Of a stretch of DNA of 64,000 bases, positions 1-8,638 are shown piece by piece. Each line of letters begins with the position of its first letter. Position 1 is the first letter of the stretch. The notes under the pieces are model-generated. The model was given only the letters and a program-made list of their open reading frames with translations, made no database searches and was not told the origin of the DNA. The stretch comes from Paenibacillus tarimensis (lineage in GTDB: Bacteria; Bacillota; Bacilli; Paenibacillales; Paenibacillaceae): NCBI RefSeq assembly GCF_021532315.1, contig NZ_JAKGAO010000015.1, forward strand, positions 88,629 to 152,628. The letters run 5' to 3'. The position numbers and the translations under genes were made by a program.

Positions 1-264
1 CGCTTCATGATGATTCCAGAATATATACGTTGCGACAATTGTAATCCCCGAGGCCTTCATCTTGCCAAGCTCAGCCTGCCAGTGCTCCTCCGGGTAACGC
101 GAATAATGAAATTCGCCGCAGATGCCAATATAAGGCTGCCCGTTCAGCTCCATATAATAGTTAGTGAACGAGATTTCATCCCCTGCAGGGCTCCGCCCGC
201 CAAGCTTCAGAGAGGAACGGTATATGGCCTTCGTCGGCACATTGACGTTCAGCCGGTACTGCAT
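1..264 (-). CDS. GH35-like beta-galactosidase family protein, partial (N-terminal 88 residues)
   Basis: Only the first 88 codons are in the window; the gene runs off the left edge. The start is ATG at 264, preceded by a strong AGGAGGTG site. The stretches GEFHYSRYPEEHW and ATYIFWNHHE match the start of the catalytic barrel of family 35 beta-galactosidases (usual form: EFHYxR...W, then YxFWNxHE), which remove terminal beta-galactose from oligosaccharides. No signal peptide is seen, so a cytoplasmic role is likely. It lies 76 nt downstream of the GH42 gene on the same strand, which fits galactan or arabinogalactan use, but a terminator sits between them. The exact substrate cannot be told from this fragment. 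Confidence 0.8.
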   Translation of the reverse strand, partial: MQYRLNVNVPTKAIYRSSLKLGGRSPAGDEISFTNYYMELNGQPYIGICGEFHYSRYPEEHWQAELGKMKASGITIVATYIFWNHHEA

Positions 265-283
265 AGCTGGTGCACCTCCTGAT

Positions 284-321
284 AAAAAGATAGCAAGCCG
301 GGTTCTGCGTCCCGGCCTGCT
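284..321 (-). terminator. rho-independent terminator between GH42 and GH35-like genes
   Basis: Read on the minus strand, AGCA-G-GCCGGG, an 8-nt loop, then CCCGGC-T-TGCT forms a stem with one internal mismatch, followed by ATCTTTTT. It lies just before the ribosome-binding site of the GH35-like gene, so that gene would depend on read-through or its own start. Confidence 0.7.
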
Positions 322-340
322 GCTGTCTCATCGTGGCTTA

Positions 341-2404
341 CTATGCTCTTGCAGAACGCTTGAGAACGGCAACGCCGTTAACAGGCAGATCCAGCTGGCC
401 GCTGGCAGTCTCGCCCGTCTCAAGATTCGTGTACGGCTGCTGATCCAGCTCGACAGACTGCTCGCGGCCGCTGAAGTTCATCACGAATACATAGTCGGAT
501 TCGCCGTCTGTACGCACCTGAGCGGTTACGCCTGCCGGAAGCTCGGAGTCGAGTGCCTTGGCAAGACCAGCTTCCTTCACGATAGCCTGATAGAATCCGC
601 CCAGAAAATCATCCTGAAGCCGCGCTGCCATATGATAGGCTTGACCCTTGCCCAGCTTGTTGACGGTCAGCGCCGGTCTGCCTGCATAGAAATCATCCGT
701 ATAACGTCCGAGTACCTCGGCGCCTTCGGTATGAATCAGCTCGCACAGCTCAACCACCTCGAAGCTGCCGTTCATGCCAAGAGCGTTGCCCTGCTCCATC
801 GCCACGCCGTTGCGGTCGTAGTCATAGAGGCCTTCAATCTCCTCCGCCCAGATGCCGAGCGTCTTGCGCAGCGGTCCAGGGAAGCCTCCCAGATGGCACA
901 GGTCGTTCTCGTTAACCACACCAGACCAGTAAGTCGTCACCAGCGTGCCGCCGTTCTCAACGAATTTCTCCAGCTTGCTGCCGGTCTCTTCGCGGCACAG
1001 ATAGAGCATCGGTGCGATAATCAGCTTATAGCCGTTAAAATCATCCTCAGAGCCGATCACATCGGTCGGCACGCCCTGCTCCCAGAGCGCTCGGTGATGA
1101 GCCAAAACCGTCTCTTCATAATGGATGCCCGAATTGCGGGGACCCTGCGCATCCTTTACCGCCCAGCGGTTGTCCCAGTCGAACAGGATCGCGGTCTGCG
1201 ATGGCGTCGGCGTTCCGGTAATCTCCGAGATGTCCGCCAGCGTGCGTCCCAGCTCGGCTACATCCTGGAACACCCGTGTATGCTCGTGGCCTACATGGTC
1301 GACAACAGCACCGTGGAACTTCTCACTCGAGCCCCGGCTCTTGCGCCACTGGAAGTACTGAACCGAATCCGAGCCATGTGCGACAGCCTGCAGCGAAGAC
1401 AGCTTGTGCATGCCCGGACGCTTCAGCTTGCTGACCGGCTGCCAGTTCGTCAGGCTCGGCGTGCTCTCCATTAAGAGGAACGGCTTCTGCTTCAGGGAGC
1501 GGTACAGGTCATGATAGAACGAGATCGAAGCGCCAAGCTTGCTGTCATCCTGAGCATCATGCCAGGTCGGGTAAGCATCCCAGGAAATAACGTCGAGTAT
1601 TTCGGCAAATTTGCGGTAATCCAGCCCCTCGATCATATGCATGTTGGTTGTGGCTGGCAGGTCAGGGTTAGCCGAGCGAACCGATTCGATTTCGTGACGG
1701 CAGAAGTCAACGGTCAGGTCCGTCACATAACGGCGCCAGTCAAGGTTCTGGCCGTGTACCATGTTCTCGCCATGCGGCGCTGGAGATTCCACCTGGCTCC
1801 AGTCTGTATACGTATGTGCCCAGAAGGATGTCCACCATGCCTGATTAAGCGCATCAAGCGAGCCGTATTTCTGCTGCAGCCATTGGCGGAAGCCGTCCTG
1901 GCAGTAGCTGCAATGGCAGTCGCCGCCGAATTCATTCGAGATATGCCAGCCGATAACAGCCGGGTGATTGCCATACCGCTCCGCCAGCTTGCCGTTAAGG
2001 ATCGCCGTCTTCTCCCGATATACCGGTGAAGAGCTGCAGTGATTGTGCCGCATGCCGTGCAGGTTGCGGACCCGGTTCGCTTCCACGCGCAGAACCTCGG
2101 GATACTTCTCTGACATCCATGCCGGACGCGCACCGCTTGGCGTAGCCAGCCATGCGTAGATGCCGTTTGCCGCGAACGAATCCAGAACCTTATCCATCCA
2201 TTCAAAATTAAATACACCCTCGGCCGGCTCGAATGCCGCCCAGGAGAAAATGCCGACCGCCATCACGTTGCAGCCCGCAAGCTTCATCAGCCGGATGTCC
2301 TCCTCCAGCACCTTCGGATCATGCAGCCATTGATCAGGGTTATAGTCAGCACCATGCATCAGTACCGGCAGCTTGCTGCTGACCGGAGGGAATTTCTTAG
2401 CCAT
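341..2404 (-). CDS. GH42 beta-galactosidase
   Basis: A 687-residue cytoplasmic enzyme without signal peptide, the usual length for family 42. It hydrolyses terminal beta-galactosides, probably galacto-oligosaccharides released from plant galactan. The acid/base Glu is E158 in HISNEFGG and the nucleophile E313 in LLMESTPS. C123 together with C163, C165 and C168 (CHCSYC) matches the zinc-binding cysteine cluster of many GH42 enzymes. The A-domain barrel fills about residues 15-390, followed by the trimerisation (glutamine amidotransferase-like) domain and a small beta domain at the C-terminus. The start is ATG after AAGGAG. The AraC gene is divergent across 128 nt and probably controls it; a GH35-like gene follows. 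Confidence 0.93.
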   Translation of the reverse strand: MAKKFPPVSSKLPVLMHGADYNPDQWLHDPKVLEEDIRLMKLAGCNVMAVGIFSWAAFEPAEGVFNFEWMDKVLDSFAANGIYAWLATPSGARPAWMSEKYPEVLRVEANRVRNLHGMRHNHCSSSPVYREKTAILNGKLAERYGNHPAVIGWHISNEFGGDCHCSYCQDGFRQWLQQKYGSLDALNQAWWTSFWAHTYTDWSQVESPAPHGENMVHGQNLDWRRYVTDLTVDFCRHEIESVRSANPDLPATTNMHMIEGLDYRKFAEILDVISWDAYPTWHDAQDDSKLGASISFYHDLYRSLKQKPFLLMESTPSLTNWQPVSKLKRPGMHKLSSLQAVAHGSDSVQYFQWRKSRGSSEKFHGAVVDHVGHEHTRVFQDVAELGRTLADISEITGTPTPSQTAILFDWDNRWAVKDAQGPRNSGIHYEETVLAHHRALWEQGVPTDVIGSEDDFNGYKLIIAPMLYLCREETGSKLEKFVENGGTLVTTYWSGVVNENDLCHLGGFPGPLRKTLGIWAEEIEGLYDYDRNGVAMEQGNALGMNGSFEVVELCELIHTEGAEVLGRYTDDFYAGRPALTVNKLGKGQAYHMAARLQDDFLGGFYQAIVKEAGLAKALDSELPAGVTAQVRTDGESDYVFVMNFSGREQSVELDQQPYTNLETGETASGQLDLPVNGVAVLKRSARA

Positions 2405-2532
2405 TATCGTAATCGCTCCTTGTCTGAATCGTCATATGCTCTTATCTTACTCTAATAGTAGACGATAACCCGCCTGAACAAGTAGAATAGAACCATCCAA
2501 TAATCGTACAATCTTCTCATGGAGGACTTCTT

Positions 2533-3372
2533 ATGATGCCTTTCCTGCTGGCGGAGTTTGCCAATATGGAGCATACTCTGCCGCTGTATGTCTGCTGCGT
2601 AGGCAGCCATGAACAGAAGTGGCTGGAGCGCCCGGACGGCTACCATGCCCATCAGCTGTTCTTATCCCGCAGCGGACAGGGAACCTTCCGTATTGAAGGC
2701 CAGCCCGACCTGACGCTGACACCCGACACGATGCTGCTGCTGCCTGCGGGCGTGCCGCACGCTTATTTTCCCGATCAGTCCAGCGACCGCTGGGATCTTG
2801 GTTTTGCCGCCTTCAATGGACATGCAGCCGGCCCGCTTGTGGAACAGATGGCGCCCTATGCACGCACCGTGCTGACCACCTCCCGCTTCGACAAGCTCTG
2901 GGACCAGTTGGAATCACTCTGGCAGCTGATCAGCCTGAACGGGGAGCAATCGTACTGGGAAGCGTCAAAGCGGATGTATGACATGATGGTGACACTGCTG
3001 GAGGGTATTAGCGCGGACAAAAAATCCCCCGCCAAGCCTGCCGTCTCGTCAGGCGTGCAGCATCCCGGACTGCAAACCGCGGTCAAGCTTATCCACGACC
3101 ACTATAACGAGCGGCTGCTGCTGGCGAATGTGGCAAGGGCCGCAGGCTATTCGCCGCAGCATTTTCACCGGCTGTTCGCCGCAAGCTACGGCATGACGCC
3201 GCAGCACTATATCCTCCAGCTCCGCATGCGGACAGCGGCCCAGCTGCTGAAGGAGGACCCTTCCGTATCGGTAGAACGTGTAGCGGAATCGCTCGGGATG
3301 GAAACAAGCTATTTTATCCGTATGTTCAAGCGCACCTATGGCGAGACGCCCAAGCGGTTCAGGGACCGGTAG
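2533..3372 (+). CDS. AraC-family transcriptional regulator
   Basis: 279 residues. The N-terminal half is a cupin-like sensor (YHAHQLFLSRSGQGTFRIEGQ, then LLLPAGVPHAYF). The C-terminal 100 residues are an AraC double helix-turn-helix (NVARAAGYSPQHFHRLFAASYGMTPQHYI ... VAESLGMETSYFIRMFKRTYGETPKRFR, quoted in part). Such proteins sense a sugar and activate nearby catabolic genes. The divergent arrangement with GH42 suggests control of galactoside use. GGAGG lies 7 nt before ATG 2533; a second ATG follows at once, so the start may be one codon later. The sugar ligand is not evident. Confidence 0.88.
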   Translation: MMPFLLAEFANMEHTLPLYVCCVGSHEQKWLERPDGYHAHQLFLSRSGQGTFRIEGQPDLTLTPDTMLLLPAGVPHAYFPDQSSDRWDLGFAAFNGHAAGPLVEQMAPYARTVLTTSRFDKLWDQLESLWQLISLNGEQSYWEASKRMYDMMVTLLEGISADKKSPAKPAVSSGVQHPGLQTAVKLIHDHYNERLLLANVARAAGYSPQHFHRLFAASYGMTPQHYILQLRMRTAAQLLKEDPSVSVERVAESLGMETSYFIRMFKRTYGETPKRFRDR

Positions 3373-3429
3373 CCCGGTTGCCTTCGAAGGGCTTGCTCAA
3401 TGGCTGAAGGTATCGACAGAGGCGGCCGC

Positions 3430-3471
3430 AAAAAAACACCGCAACGGATCCTCTAGGAACCGTTACGGTGT
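3430..3471 (-). terminator. rho-independent terminator (minus strand)
   Basis: ACACCGCAACGG and CCGTTACGGTGT form a 12-bp stem with one mismatch around an 11-nt loop, flanked on the minus-strand exit side by a run of seven T. It ends the sirtuin/isomerase transcript and faces the AraC gene stop. Confidence 0.8.
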
Positions 3472-3492
3472 ACCGCATAAAATAGCCGCCGC

Positions 3493-3840
3493 CTACAATT
3501 TAATATTCAGCTCTGAAGCGGTGCTCCGGATAAAGGCAGCTCCGGCAATATTAACACAGCATCTGGCCCCTATTTCCTCAGCGAGCGCAAGCTGCTGCTT
3601 GCAAAAGTCGAGCGCCTTCCTGCGTGCTCCCTCATCAGGTGAAATCGGATTGCTCCAAGCACCTACCTCGGATATCATAATGTCCCGCTTCCACGCTTCA
3701 TCCGCGTAGGCCTAGATGATCTCCCGGTCCGCATCTCCGCCGACCGGAAAGACTGCTGCCCGGAAGCCCTCGTTCTTAAGTGCCTCTGCCCAGGTTTCCG
3801 GCTCCGGGTTGTCGAGAAATACTTGTCCGCCTAAACGCAT
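3493..3840 (-). pseudogene. sugar phosphate isomerase/epimerase remnant (stop codon plus internal deletion)
   Basis: From ATG 3840 (AAGGAGAG 10 nt upstream) the frame reads MRLGGQVFLDNPEPETWAEA and then meets TAG at codon 43 (3712-3714). The same frame resumes as MISEVGAWSNPISPDEGARR and EEIGARCCVNIAGA, typical of xylose-isomerase-like TIM-barrel sugar phosphate isomerases of about 280-300 residues. After NIAGA it passes directly to FIRSTASELNIKL and a stop, which looks like the C-terminal helix of the same family. So about 170-190 central codons appear to be missing and the fragment also carries a nonsense codon. It lies 15 nt after the sirtuin gene and before a good terminator, so it was once the second gene of that operon. 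Confidence 0.75.
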
Positions 3841-3855
3841 CCTGCCGCCCTCTCC

Positions 3856-4599
3856 TTATGTTTGAGTCGTATCTGCTCTCTTACCTTGATAGTCAAACAA
3901 GCCGTCAAGCTGCAGCAGCAGCTCTTCAGCACCGCCTTGAAGACAGCAGTCGAACCGGTGCTCGCTGCCCGTCTCTTCCTTGTTGATGAGCAGCAGCTTT
4001 CCCTTCGTCATATAAGGCAGCTGATTGGCCGGGGAAACCTGCAGGCTCGTCCCAATTACAAGCACCGCGTCAGCCGCTTCGATAGCCTGGCGCGCTGCAT
4101 TCCAGGCCTGCTGCGGCAGATCCATCCCCTCCCCGAACAACACCACATTAGGCCGCAGGCGCCCACCGCACTGGCATGCCTCTCCGGCGAGGAAGGCCTC
4201 TTCTTCTGCCGGCCTGCCGCACCTCTGGCACCGGAAGCTGCGGATAGAGCCATGCAGCTCCTTCACCTGCACATTCCCGGCTAACTGATGAAGGCCGTCT
4301 ACATTTTGCGTGGCAATGAGCTGAATGCGCCCCTCTCGCTCCCATCTGCTAAGCACCTCATGCCCCTTGTGTGGAACGATCTGCTTGAGATGGCGGATAC
4401 GGGCCGAGTAGAAGGCGTGAAACAGCTCATAATTCTCCTCCAGCGCCTTGACCGTTGCCACTGTCTGCGGATTAATCTGGCGCCACCATCCCGACGGCGA
4501 CCGGAAGTCCGGCACCCCGGCATCCACGGAGCAGCCTGCCCCTGTCAGAACAACAAGGCGCTTTGACGATCCAATGATTGCTGCAGCGGTTTGGAGCAT
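3856..4599 (-). CDS. cobB: NAD-dependent protein deacylase (sirtuin)
   Basis: 247 residues, the same size as the Bacillus sirtuin SrtN. It removes acyl groups from protein lysines using NAD+. The NAD-binding GAG (20-22) is followed by VPDFRS (29-34). TQNVDGLH lies at 97-104, and the catalytic His is H116 in KELHGS. The zinc ligands are C124, C127, C142 and C144. GTSLQVSPANQLP near the end is the usual second NAD contact. The start ATG follows GGGAGGG. The next gene on the strand is the isomerase pseudogene 15 nt away. Whether it acts on acetyl-CoA synthetase, as SrtN does, is inference only. Confidence 0.92.
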   Translation of the reverse strand: MLQTAAAIIGSSKRLVVLTGAGCSVDAGVPDFRSPSGWWRQINPQTVATVKALEENYELFHAFYSARIRHLKQIVPHKGHEVLSRWEREGRIQLIATQNVDGLHQLAGNVQVKELHGSIRSFRCQRCGRPAEEEAFLAGEACQCGGRLRPNVVLFGEGMDLPQQAWNAARQAIEAADAVLVIGTSLQVSPANQLPYMTKGKLLLINKEETGSEHRFDCCLQGGAEELLLQLDGLFDYQGKRADTTQT

Positions 4600-4711
4600 G
4601 CTTGACCCTCCCTGCGGATAACAATGATAAACTCATTCCTTTAATTGGCACTAATGTATCATTCGCGGCAGCAGGTTGACAACCGCGCGGCACCTTGGAC
4701 GCTGAATCTGA

Positions 4712-4743
4712 CAAAAAGAACCGACTACCCGGGGTATGTCGGT
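4712..4743 (-). terminator. rho-independent terminator
   Basis: ACCGAC-TACCC with GGGGTA-TGTCGGT forms an imperfect stem; on the minus strand it is followed by TTCTTTTTG. It lies after the DUF2569 remnant and probably ends the pectinase transcript. Confidence 0.65.
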
Positions 4744-4760
4744 CCTCAATAGTAGGTTGT

Positions 4761-4943
4761 TTACTTCATAAACGTGTTCCTTACGCGCTTGGATTTAAGG
4801 AAATACGGAATCCAGATTGCACATCCGACCATCGTCTGCAGGATGGATTTATCGGTGTAAGACACTTCTCCGCTGAACAAGCCTATTAGCCACCCCTCGA
4901 GTCCCCCCATCCCCACGGCGAATGTTCGTTTGTCAGATGCCAA
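4761..4943 (-). pseudogene. DUF2569-family membrane protein, C-terminal remnant
   Basis: A 60-codon stretch ending IVGCAIWIPYFLKSKRV-like (here MVGCAIWIPYFLKSKRVRNTFMK). This matches, from memory, the C-terminal end of DUF2569 (YdgK-type) four-helix membrane proteins of about 140-160 residues. The earlier helices are absent; the fragment begins 12 nt after the stop of the pectinase gene and has no clear ribosome-binding site. It is best read as the surviving tail of a deleted gene, with its original terminator still downstream. Confidence 0.55.
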
Positions 4944-4954
4944 CCAGCAGCACG

Positions 4955-7900
4955 CTATTTCGCCTTCGGGTCCCAGCCCTTCAGCACATTAGGGATCGTC
5001 CATTCTGCTGCCTGCTCGCCCGTGAGCTGGCGGCGGGTACCCGTCACTACGGCTCCCGGGCCGTGATTGTTATACTCGAAGAAGCGGGCGTCTGCCGCCG
5101 AGAACCCGGACATATCCGTCCAGCCGATCGGATTAATATGCGCGCCCATCTCGGTGTTCATGAACACCACACTGGCAATGGCGTCCGGGTTGCCGCCCGG
5201 ATGCCAAGGACGGCCCAGCCAGACCGTGCCCGGCGCTGCATCGCTCGTCAGCTTGCTGTTCACAATCAGGTAGCCGTAAGGCTCCGTAATCATCGTGCTG
5301 GCAGCTGTAATATAGCCGTTATTGCTGGAGGAGCCGCGATCCAGCGAGTGAATTGTACATTCGTCGAACACCGCGCGTGAGCCGCCGAAGATAAAGTCCA
5401 CATCACCTTCAATATAACACTTGTAAAAATATTGGGTACCGCCGTTAGTCAGCAGTGTATCCTGGTTACCCAGGAAGCGGACATTTTCGAAGCGATGCCG
5501 ATCTCCACGGACGTTTAATGCCACAGCTTGCTTGTTCTTCACATCAACCGATGCTTCATCGAATGAATTCTCGATCGTCAGATTCCTGACCGTAACATCA
5601 CTGCCGCTTATGAATACACTCGCGCTGCCGCTCGTGCCGTAGGTTCCACCAGTGGGCTTCTCACGGCCTGAGTAGTTATCGTAGGTCAGCACGGTACCCT
5701 CGGCGCTTTCCCCTGTCAGCGTGATGAACGGCTTATTCGCGGGGATGGTTACAACCTCTTTGTACACACCATTATGGACGAAAATTTCAACCGGATCCGT
5801 ATTGTTCGCCTGTACCGCGTCAATGGCTCCCTGAACCGTCCGGTAGTCACCCTTGCCATCCTGTGCCACAACCAGACGGCTTGGCATCGCCCTCAGCTGA
5901 TCCCGGACATCGCCCGCCTGCCTGATATCGCCTGCTGCCAATGTTCTTCCGGAGGCGTCAGTCGAACGGGCTGCTGCCACTCTCGCATAGACACGGTCTT
6001 CATAGTAGCCGGTTGTCTTCGCGGTCTCCAGCAGTCTCGCGGCATAGCTTCCGCCCCATGAATAGCCGTCCCTGCGCTCCTTCTCAATCTCCTGGATGCT
6101 GTACTTAATGATGCCGTCCCGCCCGGAGAATATACCCTTGTTCGTGCCAATCTCATAGAACCGGTACCAGCTTACCGCACCAGGGTCTTTCACAAAATAT
6201 TCCCCGTTTGGATCAGCCTTCACATAACGAATGCCTTCCAGCTTTACATCTTCGAACCATTTCAGCGCTCCCGCTACCGCCCGCTTGATCTCCTCCGTCT
6301 GCTCTGGCCGGGACATCAGGTACCGGATAATGCCGACCGATTCCGATCCGGACACCGAGGGATGCTCGTAAGCCCGTGCGCCGCGCGGCTCATATGTGAG
6401 AGGATCATGCTGCGCACACCATGCCGCCAGCACGCCATCCACCTTGATCTGCGACTTGAGGATGTATTCAATTCCCTTATCCCGGGCCTGCTTCAGCTGC
6501 TCCAGCCGCTCCGCGTCAACCAGGTCCGTATCATACGGATAATTCCTCGCCAGCATGTCGTCAATCAGATCCAGCACGTTAATCATGGCATTATCATTGA
6601 ATGTCACATAGTTGGAATAATAGACGCCATCCCCCGGATTGCCGCGCTGCGGATATACCTGCGGCCAGCCGCCGGTCTCAACCTGCATGGTCAGCAGAAA
6701 ATCCACGCCCCGCCGCACGCTTTCCTTGAACGCTTCATTGCCGGTTTCCCGGTATACCTCTGAGATAAAACGCAGCTCGTTAATTGTTGCATCATTATCA
6801 ATTGTGCCAAGCTCAACGCCGGTCGGGCTTGTCTGTGAGGATTTGGGCTCCTTCCCATCCCACGCTCTGTCATAAGGCATCGCCTTCGTCCAGCCGCCGT
6901 GATCCATCTGCCAGGATACCAGGTTGTTCGCCTTCCGTACAGCATCCCCCAGATCACCGGCAAAATCATCCGCAGCTTCCTCACCCTCAATAAGTCCGCC
7001 ATCCCCGAATGTTTCCACTGTCTCGAAGAACAGCACCGTGTTGCCATAACGGTTCTCGCCTGCCGCCGCTTTCGTCAGCTGCAGATCCTTAAAGGCCGGA
7101 GTCAGCGACTTCCAGCTGCCCGTCGGCACACTAAGCACGATGTCCTTGACATCCACCTCCTTCAGCTTGCCGTTCAGCGTAACAGCTGCAATATTACTGG
7201 CTACGGCATGAACGCCTGCAATACGAATGTCGTCAGCTCCCAGTGCGCCCTTGACCTTCTTCTCCAGCAGCTCTCTAATAAATTCAGCCTCGCCAACGGT
7301 CAGATAATCCTTCTGGCCAAAGCCCCTTCCGCCCTCAGCCGACATGTAGCCTTCCTTCGTAACCGCCCCTATGGCGCCTCTGCTATCCTTGCCGGCCTTC
7401 AGCTTCAATGCCTTGGCAAGCATAACGGCAGCGTCTCTGCGGGTCAGCGGCTCTTCCACTGCAGCGGGGCCTTCCTTGCCGTCTACCGCATATCCCGCTT
7501 CACGTGCGGCTTCTATAATATAGGCATCCCAGTCCGCAAGGGACTTGCCCCATATCTCGGACTCAAGCTTCACATTCTTGTAGGTATCTTCATGGGTAAA
7601 GCCCAGTGTATCGTTAAGCAGCGACATGAATGCAATCCCTGTAACGGGTTCTCCAGCAGACTGCTCGCCAGCCAGCATGCCAAGCGACTCCAGCTTGCGG
7701 ACCAGCAGGCCGCCGAGCAGGTCTTGAACCTCAACCTCCACCAGTTCAACAGGTGCCGGGGTGTCCGACTCCGGCCTGTTGTGTACCCGCAGATGATCGA
7801 TATTAGCCCCGCCGCTGTTTCCTGTAGCCGTAGCCCGGATTACATTCGTTCCTTCCCTCAGGTTCACCTTCACTGAAGTGGTCAGCCAGGTGGCAAAGTC

Positions 7901-8329
7901 TCCCGTCGGCTGGAAGCTGAGCTTCGGTACAGCCACTGTATCGCCAACCTTAATTTCGGCCGGCCGGTCCTCTGCTGCGCCGGAGGCATACCGGAATTCA
8001 AGCGTGTACTCACCCGCCTCCGGCACTTCTACTGTCCATTCCAGCCATCCGCCTGACGTGTTCGGGTTATAGTCCACGAATCCTGTTCCCGTAAAGCCCG
8101 CATGCTTGTTGTCAATGATCGCTCCCGATAGTGCGGCGTTCTCGGCTTCATAAACCATGTCAAACACCTGTCCAGCACTGCCGGCTGCAGTCGTTCCACT
8201 AACCGCTTCTGCTGCCGCCGTCTCTGCAGCGTACCCCTGCTTAGGCTGAAGAGCCAGAACAGGTGCAGTCACAAGCGCGGATGTCAATGCCAAGCTAACC
8301 AGCTTTTTTGCATGCTTTGCCTTCTTCAA
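4955..8329 (-). CDS. secreted pectate lyase (PL10-type) - pectin methylesterase (CE8) fusion with CBM
   Basis: 1124 residues. A signal peptide (about 1-34, ending QGYA) is followed by a CBM6/35-like sugar-binding module (about 57-190: VYEAENA ... DHLRVHN). Next comes a weakly SLH-like or structural stretch (about 200-380, with LTRRDAAVMLAKALKL). A pectate lyase domain of PL10 type follows (about 465-780: SWQMDHGGWTKAMPYDRAWDG, GGWPQVYP, TFNDNAMINVL). The last domain is a CE8 pectin methylesterase (about 815-1110) with GNQDT, GDVDFIFGGS and LGRPWH carrying its active-site residues. It would de-esterify and cleave homogalacturonan outside the cell. The start is TTG at 8327-8329, after AAGGGG; an ATG is absent. 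A cre-like site lies 55 nt upstream. Confidence 0.92.
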   Translation of the reverse strand: MKKAKHAKKLVSLALTSALVTAPVLALQPKQGYAAETAAAEAVSGTTAAGSAGQVFDMVYEAENAALSGAIIDNKHAGFTGTGFVDYNPNTSGGWLEWTVEVPEAGEYTLEFRYASGAAEDRPAEIKVGDTVAVPKLSFQPTGDFATWLTTSVKVNLREGTNVIRATATGNSGGANIDHLRVHNRPESDTPAPVELVEVEVQDLLGGLLVRKLESLGMLAGEQSAGEPVTGIAFMSLLNDTLGFTHEDTYKNVKLESEIWGKSLADWDAYIIEAAREAGYAVDGKEGPAAVEEPLTRRDAAVMLAKALKLKAGKDSRGAIGAVTKEGYMSAEGGRGFGQKDYLTVGEAEFIRELLEKKVKGALGADDIRIAGVHAVASNIAAVTLNGKLKEVDVKDIVLSVPTGSWKSLTPAFKDLQLTKAAAGENRYGNTVLFFETVETFGDGGLIEGEEAADDFAGDLGDAVRKANNLVSWQMDHGGWTKAMPYDRAWDGKEPKSSQTSPTGVELGTIDNDATINELRFISEVYRETGNEAFKESVRRGVDFLLTMQVETGGWPQVYPQRGNPGDGVYYSNYVTFNDNAMINVLDLIDDMLARNYPYDTDLVDAERLEQLKQARDKGIEYILKSQIKVDGVLAAWCAQHDPLTYEPRGARAYEHPSVSGSESVGIIRYLMSRPEQTEEIKRAVAGALKWFEDVKLEGIRYVKADPNGEYFVKDPGAVSWYRFYEIGTNKGIFSGRDGIIKYSIQEIEKERRDGYSWGGSYAARLLETAKTTGYYEDRVYARVAAARSTDASGRTLAAGDIRQAGDVRDQLRAMPSRLVVAQDGKGDYRTVQGAIDAVQANNTDPVEIFVHNGVYKEVVTIPANKPFITLTGESAEGTVLTYDNYSGREKPTGGTYGTSGSASVFISGSDVTVRNLTIENSFDEASVDVKNKQAVALNVRGDRHRFENVRFLGNQDTLLTNGGTQYFYKCYIEGDVDFIFGGSRAVFDECTIHSLDRGSSSNNGYITAASTMITEPYGYLIVNSKLTSDAAPGTVWLGRPWHPGGNPDAIASVVFMNTEMGAHINPIGWTDMSGFSAADARFFEYNNHGPGAVVTGTRRQLTGEQAAEWTIPNVLKGWDPKAK

Positions 8330-8383
8330 AAGATCGTTCCCCTTTCATCCATTAGAATGGTATCCAGCGACACCATGATTATA

Positions 8384-8397
8384 TGTAAGCGCTTTAA
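8384..8397. promoter_or_regulatory. putative cre (CcpA) site
   Basis: TGTAAGCGCTTTAA is a near palindrome that matches the Bacillus catabolite-responsive element (TGNAANCGNWNNCA) with one mismatch. It lies 55-68 nt before the pectinase start and 240 nt before the divergent GNAT gene. This would give glucose repression of the pectinase. The remaining 309 nt between the two genes hold no gene. Confidence 0.5.
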
Positions 8398-8638
8398 ATC
8401 ACGTATATAATCTTTATCTCTGATCCGGTGTAATCATGGGCAGGCTGGTTGAACCTAATCTAATGATTATGGCGGAATGTAAATTTAGGGTCATAGCAGC
8501 ATATTTATCCTCCCGGTAACAAGCTTATATAAGGACAGTTCTCAGAGAAGGGTGGTATACTCCTCTTATAAATGAACAGGCAGAGAGTACGCTGGCCCAG
8601 GTTGCGGTATTAATTCTAATCATATAGAGGTGCTGCAT

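Noticed and set aside
164..1474. Long plus-strand frame opposite the GH42 gene
   Set aside because: It is antisense to a gene with clear catalytic motifs and has no ribosome site or family likeness.
3421..3460. NotI-like (GCGGCCGC) and BamHI-like (GGATCCTCTAG) words that recall cloning-vector linkers
   Set aside because: The second lies in the loop of a natural terminator hairpin and flanking sequence is ordinary genome; no longer vector match is seen.
6899..7876. Plus-strand frame of 325 codons opposite the pectinase
   Set aside because: Composition effect of GC-rich coding on the other strand; product is Cys/His/Leu-rich without pattern.
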